9,814 nucleotides of DNA from an uncultured Dyadobacter sp. (GCA_946481035.1 CAMLNK010000075.1:1-9814); one strand, 5' to 3'; counted from the stretch's first letter, positions 1-7,734 are shown. Made by a program: numbers and translations. Notes: a model not told the origin generated them from the letters alone.

Positions 1-1275
1 CAAAACGAGTTTAGCAGCTACAAACGAGATAAGAATATTCTTTAGCTGTGTAAAGAAGGAGGCTCCCATTTCCTGGTATTGTTCCAGGCTGAGGCTTTTG
101 ATATTGATCTTAAAAAGCTTGGCCTGTATCTTCTCCCATTCCCACCGGCGTGCCTGCTCGCAGTTGTTAAGCTTTATTTCCTGCATTCCCGTGATCAACT
201 CGTATATCGAATTTTGGTTTTCCCTCAATCTTTGAAACCGGAGGTAATCCAGGTTCTTGCGTTGTCTCAGGAAAATAAACACCCAGCTGATTGAAATAAT
301 ACTGCCAATAAAAAATATACTGAGCAGCCTGACGTCATACATGGCCAGCACGATGGAAAAAACAATCAGATTGATAAAAGAAAATAAAGTGGTGAGCGAA
401 GATCCGGTCAGGAATTCTTCTATCCGGTGATGGTCGCTGATCCGCTGGGATATGTCGCCAATGTTTTTCGACTCGAAGAAGTTAATAGGCAACTTCATCA
501 GCTTCGTCAAAAAATTAGAGACAATTGAAACACTGAGCCGGGTATTCACGTGGAGCAGCACCCAGTTTCGGATCATGTCTACCCCTATATTACCAAGGAA
601 TAGCAGAAGCTGTGAAAACAGAATAAGATAAATGAAGCCAACATTACGCATTTGTATGCCATAATCGACCAGGCTTTGCGTAAGAAACGGGAACAGCATA
701 CTTACCAGGCTTCCAAACAACATACCCAGTATAACCTGGAAAAGGTATTTCGAATACGGCGACAAATACTGAAATAGAAACCCGAACCCGGATGGAACTG
801 CTTTCTGCTCCTCGGTACCAGTATAGAATTCCGGCGTAGGTTCCAGCAGAAGCGCCACGCCACGCTCGTCGGCAGTACCGGCCCAGCATTTCATTAAGGT
901 TTCCTTGTCAACCTTCACCATACCGTGCCCGGGATCTGCGATCAGGTGGACTATTTCCTTGCTGAATATGTTCTTTTTTCTCGTCTCGTACAAAACGACA
1001 AAGTGCTCCTGATTCCAGTGCAAAATGCATGGCAGCGGCACTTCCTCTACCAGTTTTTTGTAGTTCAGCTTAATGGGCAATGTCTTCATGCCAATTTTCT
1101 CGGCGGCCCGGCTGATTCCATTCAGGTTTACCCCGTTGCGCGTGATGTACATGTTGGAGCGGAAAAAATCCAGGGAGTACATCTTACCATAAAATGCAGA
1201 AATCATTTTCAGGCAAGTCGGCCCGCAATCCATGTAGTCGAGTTGGCGGTAATATTTATATTTTGCACCAAACAT
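1..1275 (-). CDS. Peptidase-containing ABC transporter (C39 protease + transmembrane domain), partial
   Basis: Inner-membrane bacteriocin/RiPP exporter that should cut double-glycine leaders and export the core peptide. The frame is open from an ATG at 1275 to the left edge (425 codons), so the ATP-binding domain and stop lie outside the window. Residues 1-145 form a C39 peptidase with an intact active site: oxyanion Gln11, Cys17 in DCGPTC (same Q-x5-C spacing as characterised C39 enzymes), His91 in the EHFVVL segment and Asp114 in ADPGHG. From about residue 170 hydrophobic segments of an ABC exporter membrane domain follow, including LFQVILGMLFGSLVSMLFPF and a stretch near residues 206-226; the segment FESKNIGDISQRISDHHRIEE-like (around 280-300) is typical of these exporters. 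It starts 13 bases after the stop of the beta-barrel gene, so it is probably the distal part of the same operon. Nothing suggests a frameshift. Family assignment is firm; substrate assignment to the three precursors here is inferred from their GG leaders. Confidence 0.95.
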   Translation of the reverse strand, partial: MFGAKYKYYRQLDYMDCGPTCLKMISAFYGKMYSLDFFRSNMYITRNGVNLNGISRAAEKIGMKTLPIKLNYKKLVEEVPLPCILHWNQEHFVVLYETRKKNIFSKEIVHLIADPGHGMVKVDKETLMKCWAGTADERGVALLLEPTPEFYTGTEEQKAVPSGFGFLFQYLSPYSKYLFQVILGMLFGSLVSMLFPFLTQSLVDYGIQMRNVGFIYLILFSQLLLFLGNIGVDMIRNWVLLHVNTRLSVSIVSNFLTKLMKLPINFFESKNIGDISQRISDHHRIEEFLTGSSLTTLFSFINLIVFSIVLAMYDVRLLSIFFIGSIISISWVFIFLRQRKNLDYLRFQRLRENQNSIYELITGMQEIKLNNCEQARRWEWEKIQAKLFKINIKSLSLEQYQEMGASFFTQLKNILISFVAAKLVL

Positions 1276-1288
1276 AATTAACTGATTT

Positions 1289-3685
1289 CTAGTTTCTTGC
1301 CCTGTTTTCTTCGTCTGCTCCGCTGCTTCTCCGCTCGTTTCTTCTAAATATGGATTTTCCAAACTTGTAGGTCACTTGAAGCTTGGCACTTCTGTTGTCG
1401 TAAGTCTGGTAAATGCGCGATTTGAAATTTTCCAGGTTCGAGCTGACTTTGGGATTACCGGTGAAGAAAATGTCGTCCACCACCAGCTGCGCATTCAGAT
1501 TACCGTGAAAAAATGACTTCTGGATTGCAAAATTGATCTGGTAAGAAGAGCCGACGTCGTAAATAAATACTTTCGACTTTCCATTATAATAATATGATAG
1601 TTCAAAAGTGAAGTCTTTCGCCAAAGAAAGCACATTACTTCCTTCAAAGGAAAACGCCGCCTGTCTTACCTTATGAACCGTCTGGACATACGGAACATCT
1701 TGTTTTACATAGTAAACGCTTAAATAATTTTGCATTTTCCACCATTTGGTGATGCTAACGGGATAAGTGATGTCCCAGGAAAAATTTTCAGAATTCCCAG
1801 TATTTTCCCTGGTATACAGTGTGATATTGGTTGCCGGATCGAGGTATGGGATCTGTGAAACAATGTCCATATCCTTCCGATAGTTAAGCGATGTATTCAT
1901 ATCGTTCAACGAATAGGAAATGTTAGCCGTATTCACGATCGTCGGCAGCAAAAACGGGTTTCCTTCCGTGTACATAAAGGGGCTCACATACCAGCGAAAA
2001 GGGTTCAAGTAGTAAAATGACGGCCTCTGAATCCTCCTGCTATATGCAAGCGATAATAGTGAGTTGTCATTGATCTGGTATCCCAGCTTTGCATTCGGCA
2101 GCATTTTCAGATATTCGCGCTCAATCGCTTTATTGTCACTCGCCGAACTACCGTTAGTTTTTGTGTTTTCCGCACGCAAACCGGCCTGGATATTAAATTT
2201 ATCCCCCAGTGAAGTGGTGTAGGAAATATAACCTGCAAGGATATCCTCGTGGTACTTAAACTCGTTGCTTCGCCTGGCGTCTCCGACCCATGTACCGCCT
2301 TGCGATAATGTGTCGAATTTCAGGTTGTTGTAGCTATAAGTCTGAGCAATTTTGGAACCGACTTCTATTCTACCCTTAGCGACGGGAAGTGTGTAATCGA
2401 TCTGTCCCGACTTTATTTTGATACGGGAATCGGCAATGCTTCTAAGACGTCCGGTTAGTTGATTCTCCGTATAGTCACTGATATCCTGATTTTGTCCCGA
2501 ATTATAATCCGCATACGAAGCATCAATGCTTAACTGCTGCTTCTTCTTGAATTCTCCCCGGTAACTCGCATTCACCGAGCGGTTATCGTTCTCAGGATGT
2601 TGAAAATTCTTCGTCAACACAGAACTTAGCTCATTCTCACTACCGGTATTGACCAATCTGGTCAGGGTTGTATTGGGATTATCCGCAGTATTGTTAAACC
2701 CTTTATAGAGTAGGCCAACAGTATGCTTCGCTGCAAGCGCGTACTCAGTACCGATCTGATAGCTGTGGGCCTGATTATCTTTCGGAACGCTGAGGAGTGA
2801 CTTTAACTGTCTTTCGTCGTTGTCGACAAACTGGGTCCCCCAATTCTTGTACATCTGGCGATTGCGGTTATACCAATATGTACCGAAAAAGCTTATCTTT
2901 TTCGCCTTGTAATTCGCAGTCACACCAGCCCCTCCGGAATTGAAAGAATTTCTCAGCCCGTAAGCGGAAACATTCCCGGTCCAACCCAAATTTTTATCTC
3001 TTTTCAGTTTGATGTTGACAACCCCCTTGTACTCGCCATCGTATCTCACCGACGGGTTTTCGATAATCTCGATTGACTCAATTTGATCCTGTGCCAGGCT
3101 ATTGAGGTAATTCGCTAATTCCTCACTGCTCATCGGTACTGGCTTCCCATCGATAAGCACAACCGGAGTTATATTGTTTCTCAGTGTGATACCGCCTGCG
3201 GAGCTTACCCTTACGCCCGGAGATCTTTTCAAGACATCGGTAGCGTTAATCGATGTTTTAAATAAGCTGTTGGAACTGACATTAATGACTGTCTTATCAA
3301 ACTGTCTTTCAAAAGCAGGCTTTTCGCCTTTTACAACAACTTCATTCAACAGCTTTTGGTCCGAGACCATTGCAATTTCGGACAAATCGAGAGATGTACC
3401 TGGCGCATCCAAAACTAACGGTCCCCTGTATACTTTCTTATATTCGATGGATGAAACTTCCAGGATATAAGCACCGGATGCCGCTATGGGTAACTCGAAG
3501 TGCCCGGTGCTGTCGGTAATGTCTCCCTTTACGAAAGACGAATCCGCAGATGAAAACAGGGTAACGGTCGCAAAAGCAACTCCGTGCGAAGTTCCTTCCT
3601 GTACTGCTCTTCCTTTAATAATCCCGGTTTGCGCTTGGGCCACACCGACACATAGCAGCATTGCCCATAAAAGTAAATTTTTCAT
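1289..3685 (-). CDS. TonB-dependent-receptor-like outer-membrane beta-barrel protein
   Basis: Predicted outer-membrane beta-barrel protein of 798 residues. I chose the ATG at 3685 because it gives a clean signal peptide (MKNLLLWAMLLCVGVAQA, cleavage near residue 18-19); an ATG at 3751 would add 22 charged residues and overlap the upstream gene. Residues about 21-110 form a carboxypeptidase-regulatory-like beta sandwich (GRAVQEGTSHGVAFATV), residues about 115-230 a TonB plug-like region (NEVVVKGEKPAF; LIDGKPVPMS; IESIEIIENPSVRYDGEYKG), and the rest a barrel rich in alternating aromatic and polar strands. This layout fits the OMP_b-brl_3/TonB-receptor group of Bacteroidota. The tail is Arg-rich and polar (KSIFRRNERRSS) and lacks an aromatic last residue. 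It lies 13 bases after the oxygenase stop and 13 bases before the exporter start. Its place in a peptide operon suggests outer-membrane passage, re-uptake or self-protection for the product; this role is inference. No SusD partner is visible. Confidence 0.9.
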   Translation of the reverse strand: MKNLLLWAMLLCVGVAQAQTGIIKGRAVQEGTSHGVAFATVTLFSSADSSFVKGDITDSTGHFELPIAASGAYILEVSSIEYKKVYRGPLVLDAPGTSLDLSEIAMVSDQKLLNEVVVKGEKPAFERQFDKTVINVSSNSLFKTSINATDVLKRSPGVRVSSAGGITLRNNITPVVLIDGKPVPMSSEELANYLNSLAQDQIESIEIIENPSVRYDGEYKGVVNIKLKRDKNLGWTGNVSAYGLRNSFNSGGAGVTANYKAKKISFFGTYWYNRNRQMYKNWGTQFVDNDERQLKSLLSVPKDNQAHSYQIGTEYALAAKHTVGLLYKGFNNTADNPNTTLTRLVNTGSENELSSVLTKNFQHPENDNRSVNASYRGEFKKKQQLSIDASYADYNSGQNQDISDYTENQLTGRLRSIADSRIKIKSGQIDYTLPVAKGRIEVGSKIAQTYSYNNLKFDTLSQGGTWVGDARRSNEFKYHEDILAGYISYTTSLGDKFNIQAGLRAENTKTNGSSASDNKAIEREYLKMLPNAKLGYQINDNSLLSLAYSRRIQRPSFYYLNPFRWYVSPFMYTEGNPFLLPTIVNTANISYSLNDMNTSLNYRKDMDIVSQIPYLDPATNITLYTRENTGNSENFSWDITYPVSITKWWKMQNYLSVYYVKQDVPYVQTVHKVRQAAFSFEGSNVLSLAKDFTFELSYYYNGKSKVFIYDVGSSYQINFAIQKSFFHGNLNAQLVVDDIFFTGNPKVSSNLENFKSRIYQTYDNRSAKLQVTYKFGKSIFRRNERRSSGADEENRARN

Positions 3686-3698
3686 AGTACCGGATTTT

Positions 3699-4721
3699 TT
3701 AGTGGCGATTCTCTCCCGCAGGCCTGTTTTTGACCCAAATATTACATGCATACTTTATTCCTCTTTTTACAGGCAAACCTGCGTGCAGGGAGTATTGGAT
3801 GATATTACCGTCGATATCCTCATTTAAAAAGTGCAGCGCTTTACCTCTTTCAGGCGTAACTTTCAGCATGAGCTCTGGAAAGTATGTTTCTCCGCCGGTG
3901 AAATCGTCGTTGAGATAGACCAGCAAAGTATGTCTCCGGTTCAGTTTTTCATTGGAATCCCAGTGGGGATAAAATTGCTGGCCTTCCGCATATCTTACAC
4001 ATTGTAATCCTTCGATATGGGATTTCGGAACCTTCAGGAGATCGGCCGTTCTGGTCCTTAGGCTTTCATAAAGGCCCAACTCGGCAGGAGATAAATTGAT
4101 GCTGTAACTGGTACGGGTATCGTCAACCTTCGCCAGCCCCGCTTCATCCAGGATCATACTTTTCTGATAGTCGTTTCTTGCCTCACTAAAATCGATTATT
4201 TCCCTGCATTCCTGCTCGCTAAAAAAGTGGGGAATTTGCCTTATGGATTCCGTTTCATACTGATGCAATTCAAGCAGTTCGGGATCTTCCTCGTCAGCCG
4301 GGACGGTTGACTTTTCTCCTGCACCCGCAACCACCACAACCCCCGTCCATTTATTTATAAAATCGGTATAGGATTCCACCACATCTCCAAGACCGGGATT
4401 ATATAAGGTTACCTCCTCGCTGGTAATTCCTTTGACGAGATTGAAATGGTTGACCCCTTTGGCGTCGACAAGGTTGGCAATAAAAGGCGGATCGAGGCGG
4501 CCCAGCAGCTCCGGTTTCACCTTGATCGCCGAGCTGGTCAAATTGGAAAAGTTGAGCACATTGGTAATGTCGTGTAAAGAGATGACCGGATATTTGACAC
4601 ACGATGTGAGTTGCTGTCTCAATCGGGTACGGTTAGCCTTTATGCCCATCATTTCAATATATTGCTGAAGTGAGAGCATACTCGGACAATAACGGGAAGC
4701 AATTTCAGGTGCAGTTTTCAT
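3699..4721 (-). CDS. C39-peptidase-like domain fused to prolyl-4-hydroxylase-type 2OG-Fe(II) oxygenase
   Basis: Two-domain enzyme of 340 residues. I chose the ATG at 4721, 10 bases after the upstream stop; the only earlier start is a TTG at 4760 inside the upstream gene. Residues 1-135 resemble a C39 peptidase: Cys12 (RYCPSML), His92 (NHFNLVKGI), Asn108 (LYNPGLG) and a closing KWTGVVVVAG. The Cys-His spacing of 80 and His-Asn spacing of 16 fit C39, but the usual Asp is Asn and the oxyanion Gln six residues before Cys is Glu6, so proteolysis may be altered or lost. After an acidic linker (about 138-152), residues 155-333 form a 2OG-Fe(II) dioxygenase of the P4H type: iron ligands His253 and Asp255 (HWD) and His313, with Lys323 as the likely 2-oxoglutarate-binding residue (H-x9-K, as in P4H). 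Expected reaction: oxygen- and 2OG-dependent hydroxylation, plausibly of the precursor core (Pro, Asn or Asp). The N-terminal domain may bind the GG leader. Family calls are strong; substrate and division of labour are inferred. Confidence 0.88.
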   Translation of the reverse strand: MKTAPEIASRYCPSMLSLQQYIEMMGIKANRTRLRQQLTSCVKYPVISLHDITNVLNFSNLTSSAIKVKPELLGRLDPPFIANLVDAKGVNHFNLVKGITSEEVTLYNPGLGDVVESYTDFINKWTGVVVVAGAGEKSTVPADEEDPELLELHQYETESIRQIPHFFSEQECREIIDFSEARNDYQKSMILDEAGLAKVDDTRTSYSINLSPAELGLYESLRTRTADLLKVPKSHIEGLQCVRYAEGQQFYPHWDSNEKLNRRHTLLVYLNDDFTGGETYFPELMLKVTPERGKALHFLNEDIDGNIIQYSLHAGLPVKRGIKYACNIWVKNRPAGENRH

Positions 4722-4731
4722 AATCAAAGCG

Positions 4732-5718
4732 TTATGGTTCAATGTATGCAAAGCAGGCAAGTTTATGTTTTTGAGAAACCCTTAGCCTCTTCCCGTAAGA
4801 AACCAGGTGCTCATAAGCCGTCGCATCATAGTCAAAAGTCTTTCGCAAAATGTCTGTCACATCAACCATTAATGCCAATTTCAAAATATCAAATCTGGCA
4901 GAAGAAGTGGTGATAAAATCGACTGCGGATGTAACGAAACTTTCATCCGGCATGCCCGAGGAGAGCATGCTTTTCAATTTTACCCACCGGCTCAATGCCT
5001 CACAGGCCTCCAAGCCCGGCGCAAGATCCAGCGAGTTTCCAAAAGTATATTGATGAAGTGTAATTTGCTGTTGAGTGGGTGGCAGCAGCTCTCCTGCGGT
5101 TTCGAGGGCGAGCTGCAACAGCATGTCGGACCGCAACGAAAATGGTGTCCGGCGCATAGCGTCTACCGACCAGTTCGAAGCGATTCCGGGTATTTTTTCC
5201 TGGGCGAGGTACCCCAATGCCTCTGAAATAATCCAGCCTGCATGTTCAAACTGTTTGCGTTTGAAGTACATCCTTGCAAGGTTATGCAGCTGCTGAATAC
5301 GGTGACATTCCACCATGAAAAATCCTTGCCCGATTAGCGAGCTACTCCCGGTAACCGACTCGATCAGGTATTGTTCAGCCAGCTCGTAGTCATATTTTTT
5401 ATAGTAGAAATACGCTTTCACCGGTAGGGCATGAAGGTCCAGCAGCTGTGCGGTCAGGGAATGGGGAGCAAACTGCAAATGTGCCTTTTCCGCCTCCGCA
5501 ATGTACGCGCCCGAGCGTTGCAAGTCGTTCTTTCGGGCCTCCGTCAATGCATTTTCGTAGTTGCTTGCGATCGACGACAATTCCGCCCTTTCTTCCTCAT
5601 TGAGCTTTTGTCTGATTAACGCATTCAACAAGTCACCAAAGTTTCCACTTTGAAACACCTCACCAGTGCCGGCGACTGCGCCTGGAATACCCTCCGAAAG
5701 ATTTTGCGTGTTATTCAT
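4732..5718 (-). CDS. TPR-like helical protein of unknown function in RiPP operon
   Basis: Protein of 328 residues with no signal peptide or membrane segment, so probably cytoplasmic. The ATG at 5718 is used; a TTG at 5727 would add only three residues. It reads as almost wholly helical. Two stretches look like tetratricopeptide units: residues about 98-122 (LPVKAYFYYKKYDYELAEQY) and about 142-168 (QQLHNLARMYFKRKQFEHAG). Residues 40-85 are charged and helical (EEERAELSSIASNYENALTE), and the C-terminal half is leucine-rich and helical without a motif I recognise. No catalytic motif is visible. It sits 52 bases after the radical SAM gene and 10 bases before the oxygenase gene on the same strand, which suggests co-transcription. 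A scaffold or adaptor for precursor and enzymes is possible, but that is inference from TPR folds in general; I do not recognise the family. Confidence 0.85.
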   Translation of the reverse strand: MNNTQNLSEGIPGAVAGTGEVFQSGNFGDLLNALIRQKLNEEERAELSSIASNYENALTEARKNDLQRSGAYIAEAEKAHLQFAPHSLTAQLLDLHALPVKAYFYYKKYDYELAEQYLIESVTGSSSLIGQGFFMVECHRIQQLHNLARMYFKRKQFEHAGWIISEALGYLAQEKIPGIASNWSVDAMRRTPFSLRSDMLLQLALETAGELLPPTQQQITLHQYTFGNSLDLAPGLEACEALSRWVKLKSMLSSGMPDESFVTSAVDFITTSSARFDILKLALMVDVTDILRKTFDYDATAYEHLVSYGKRLRVSQKHKLACFAYIEP

Positions 5719-5770
5719 AAAAAACAATAGTTAGATCGTCCGATCGAACCGGCAGCTTCCGGCCGGCTTA

Positions 5771-7144
5771 TCAATCGGCAAAGACTTCCACTCCGCCTTT
5801 GCTCAATGCATAGGACAATACGAGCTTCTCTTTCACATTGAATTTATTGCTCGGACAAGCTACCAGCCCTTCTCTCCACGATTTGGGGCATCCGCCACCG
5901 CACACCGGGAGCATTTTACATGAAGAACAGGGATATTCGTTATTGGCTACTTCCTCATTGAAGCTCAGCAATGGGCGGTATTTCGAAATGGTGGACAATC
6001 CATTGTTAATGTTGCCCAAAACATAATTCGTATCGGCATAGGTATCCACGTAAGGTACTTCGGTGCAGTCGAACACGTTACCGAAGGCATCAAAAACCTC
6101 CGAATCCGGGGTAACGGAAATACAAACAACGGGCTGTAAGCCAGGGAGCAATCCAGGTTTGAAACCATGCTGGTATTGGGTAAGAATCCAGTCGATTTCC
6201 TTCCTTGCAAAGTCTTCCTTCTCATGTGAAAGCAAATGCGCTTCATTTCCCCAGGAGTGAATTCTGGCTACATAGAAATAATCTATTTTGTCCTGTAAAT
6301 TGTAAGAAGCCAACAACTTAATCAATGGCACCACTCCTTCCTCATTGCGCTCATCCACGTTGCATCTGATCGAAATTGTGCATCCCAACTCTTTAAAATC
6401 AGGACGGTTGAAGATGGCCAGCAAATTTTTCATGATTAAATCAAAGGTGCTCAGACCGGCCTTTGTATGTCGTCGTGCATCATGAAATTCCGCTGTTCCA
6501 TCGAGCGTAACTTCTATTTTCGTGACACCGTGCTTTTTAACAAGTTCAAGAAAAATATGTTCTTTAAGGCTCAAACCGTTCGTTACAACCAGCGACGAAT
6601 AGGTACAATTATGCCTGCTGGCCATATCTCGTATTTTGGGAGACATTTCTCTGATCTGCGACAATCCCACAAGCGGCTCCGAGCCAAACCAGGAAATGGA
6701 AACGTGGCGATAATTTTTGTATGCAAATTTGCTTTCAATTCTTTCCAATATCCTCTCGCTGGCACTTTGATCCAGGTAATCCTTGGTGTGTTTTTGACCG
6801 CAATAGCCGCATCCTAACTGGCACATTGCCGTAGGCTGAATCACGTGATTTAATGTCGTACCCTCATCGACCTTCGATTGATGACGGCCTATGACAGTTT
6901 GCAGCTCGTTATCTTCAGCCGGCACGACGGCCTCCATTTCAACCAGCTTGGCGAAAAGATCGGACGGGATTGTATCCCAGGAAGCATTTAACAATTTGTC
7001 ATATAAATTGTTATGTATCACCATCACCCGCGCGGTTCTGGTTGCCAGCATCACACGCTTGTTAAGCAAACCGTTCGCGCTTTCGAGCGTATCCGTTACG
7101 ATCAGGTAATTGGATAATTTGTAATCAGCAATTGTCGGCTCCAT
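5771..7144 (-). CDS. Radical SAM/SPASM peptide maturase
   Basis: Radical S-adenosylmethionine enzyme of 457 residues, expected to modify the precursor cores in the cytoplasm. The SAM-cleaving 4Fe-4S cluster ligands are Cys108, Cys112 and Cys115 (CQLGCGYC, C-x3-C-x2-C). The TIM-barrel signatures follow: SWFGSEPLVG (about 151-160), VVTNG (186-190) and VTLDGTAEFHDARR (212-225). The C-terminal SPASM domain supplies auxiliary cluster ligands: Cys341, Cys360, Cys406, Cys409, Cys415, Cys419 and Cys430, including CSSCKMLPVCGGGCP. Residues 1-95 form a separate N-terminal region that could contact the leader, although I cannot confirm a PqqD-like fold by eye. SPASM maturases install thioethers (sacti- and ranthipeptides), carbon-carbon links or other C-H changes; three cysteines in every nearby core make thioether formation the first guess, not a proof. 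It is the first gene after the precursors, separated from them by 129 bases holding a strong hairpin. Confidence 0.95.
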   Translation of the reverse strand: MEPTIADYKLSNYLIVTDTLESANGLLNKRVMLATRTARVMVIHNNLYDKLLNASWDTIPSDLFAKLVEMEAVVPAEDNELQTVIGRHQSKVDEGTTLNHVIQPTAMCQLGCGYCGQKHTKDYLDQSASERILERIESKFAYKNYRHVSISWFGSEPLVGLSQIREMSPKIRDMASRHNCTYSSLVVTNGLSLKEHIFLELVKKHGVTKIEVTLDGTAEFHDARRHTKAGLSTFDLIMKNLLAIFNRPDFKELGCTISIRCNVDERNEEGVVPLIKLLASYNLQDKIDYFYVARIHSWGNEAHLLSHEKEDFARKEIDWILTQYQHGFKPGLLPGLQPVVCISVTPDSEVFDAFGNVFDCTEVPYVDTYADTNYVLGNINNGLSTISKYRPLLSFNEEVANNEYPCSSCKMLPVCGGGCPKSWREGLVACPSNKFNVKEKLVLSYALSKGGVEVFAD

Positions 7145-7231
7145 AATTCCGCTCGCTATACATTATTTAACTTGACAATTATTATCTATTCAATTTCGAA
7201 CAGATGCCTTCTGGGATCTGCATTGTTTTTG

Positions 7232-7266
7232 GGCCTGGACAAAATTGGAATCATTTTGCCCAGGCC
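7232..7266 (-). promoter_or_regulatory. 14-bp hairpin between precursor genes and maturase gene
   Basis: Arms at 7232-7245 and 7253-7266 are reverse complements except for one position, with a 7-base loop (7246-7252). The single mismatch (A7239 against C7259 on the plus strand) becomes a G-U wobble in minus-strand RNA, so the helix is fully paired only in the direction of the operon. It begins 7 bases after the TAA of the last precursor. No U-run follows (the RNA continues CAAAAACAAU), so it is not a standard intrinsic terminator; partial read-through attenuation or protection of the precursor mRNA from 3' decay is more likely. Such hairpins after precursor genes are familiar in lantibiotic and bacteriocin operons and set high precursor to low enzyme output. 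Structure is seen directly; function is inferred. Confidence 0.75.
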
Positions 7267-7273
7267 AACAATA

Positions 7274-7438
7274 TTAAAGGCTGGGACAGGCGTCGTTTGT
7301 TGTGCAGCCACTGTTTTTGGGAGCACAACCTACGTTAATTCCACCTTCCAGTTCTTCAAGCTCCTCAGCGCTCAACTCCTCCATATTGGAAGTGCTCACG
7401 TCCTTCAACTTGTTCAGAATCTTCTTTAAATCAGCCAT
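7274..7438 (-). CDS. Double-glycine RiPP precursor peptide, three-Cys core (copy 1)
   Basis: Encodes 54 residues starting MADLKKILNKLKDV. The leader (1-33) is amphipathic and acidic, ending ELSAEELEELEGG, the signal for C39-type cleavage after Gly33. The predicted core is residues 34-54: it opens INVGCAPKNSGC and ends ACPSL, with Cys38, Cys45 and Cys51. Two cysteines follow Gly (VGC, SGC) and the last precedes Pro. Ser43, Thr46, Thr47 and Ser53 could also be dehydrated if a LanB enzyme acts on it. It is a close paralogue of the next gene upstream (same length, same cysteine positions, nearly identical DNA through the leader end and first half of the core, and a shared TATC just before the ATG). 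It is the last precursor before the hairpin and the radical SAM gene. Product class (thioether peptide, lanthipeptide or other) is open. Confidence 0.9.
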   Translation of the reverse strand: MADLKKILNKLKDVSTSNMEELSAEELEELEGGINVGCAPKNSGCTTNDACPSL

Positions 7439-7509
7439 GATAGTCTTGATTAAATGTAGTATGACAATAAATCATATCGCAAAGCAAGCAATGCATGCAG
7501 GCTTTTGTA

Positions 7510-7674
7510 CTAGGTCGAAGGACAAGCTGTATTAGACGTACATCCGCTGTTTTGCGGAGCACAACCTACGTTGATTCCACCTTCCAGTTCTTCAAGCTCT
7601 TCAGAGCTGATTTCTTCGAGGTTTTTATCGTTTTCGTCTTTTAACTTGTTCAGAACTTTTTTCAAATCAGCCAT
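7510..7674 (-). CDS. Double-glycine RiPP precursor peptide, three-Cys core (copy 2)
   Basis: Encodes 54 residues starting MADLKKVLNKLKDE, with a leader ending EISSEELEELEGG (Gly33 cleavage expected). The predicted core, residues 34-54, opens INVGCAPQNSGC and ends ACPST; cysteines are at 38, 45 and 51 as in copy 1. Core differences from copy 1 are few: Lys41 to Gln, Thr47 to Ser, Asp49 to Thr and Leu54 to Thr, none at Cys, Gly or Pro. This conservation of G-C and C-P with change elsewhere marks the likely modified positions. The leader varies more around residues 14-19, between the N-terminal helix and the SxEELEELEGG segment. It lies 76 bases after the stop of copy 3 and 71 bases before copy 1, with AT-rich spacers. 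Confidence 0.9.
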   Translation of the reverse strand: MADLKKVLNKLKDENDKNLEEISSEELEELEGGINVGCAPQNSGCTSNTACPST

Positions 7675-7714
7675 GATATCAATATTTTAAATGTTTATAA
7701 AATTTTATACTCCC

Positions 7715-7734
7715 GGACAAGCTGTCTGGTACAT
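7715..7734 (-). other. Possible relic of a copy-2-like precursor core in the spacer
   Basis: In the 76-base spacer downstream of copy 3, minus-strand DNA repeats two pieces of the copy 2 core in the same order. ATGTAC is at 7729-7734 (copy 2: 7538-7543), and an exact 11-base match, ACAGCTTGTCC, is at 7715-7725 (copy 2: 7520-7530). In one frame the second piece reads Thr-Ala-Cys-Pro-Gly-Val-stop, mirroring the TACP end of copy 2. The gap between the pieces is 4 bases shorter than in copy 2, so the frame is broken. The 11-base match also overlaps a small imperfect hairpin (7712-7728), which is an alternative explanation. Best reading: decayed remnant from duplication or recombination among precursor genes; low to moderate certainty. 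Confidence 0.4.

Noticed and set aside
644..889. Minus-strand 81-codon frame
   Set aside because: It is an out-of-frame shadow inside the ABC transporter, whose own frame reads through continuously from 1275 to 1.
3686..3751. Longer start for the outer-membrane protein at ATG 3751
   Set aside because: It would overlap the oxygenase gene and place a charged segment before a perfectly formed signal peptide starting at 3685.
7172..7535. Two overlapping plus-strand frames across the precursor region
   Set aside because: They run antisense to two paralogous GG precursor genes with conserved cores and have low-complexity serine runs caused by the antisense of acidic leader codons.
7696..7709. 14-base palindrome TATAAAATTTTATA in a spacer
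   Set aside because: AT-only palindromes are common in AT-rich spacers; it does not match the Bacteroidota promoter consensus and has no further support.
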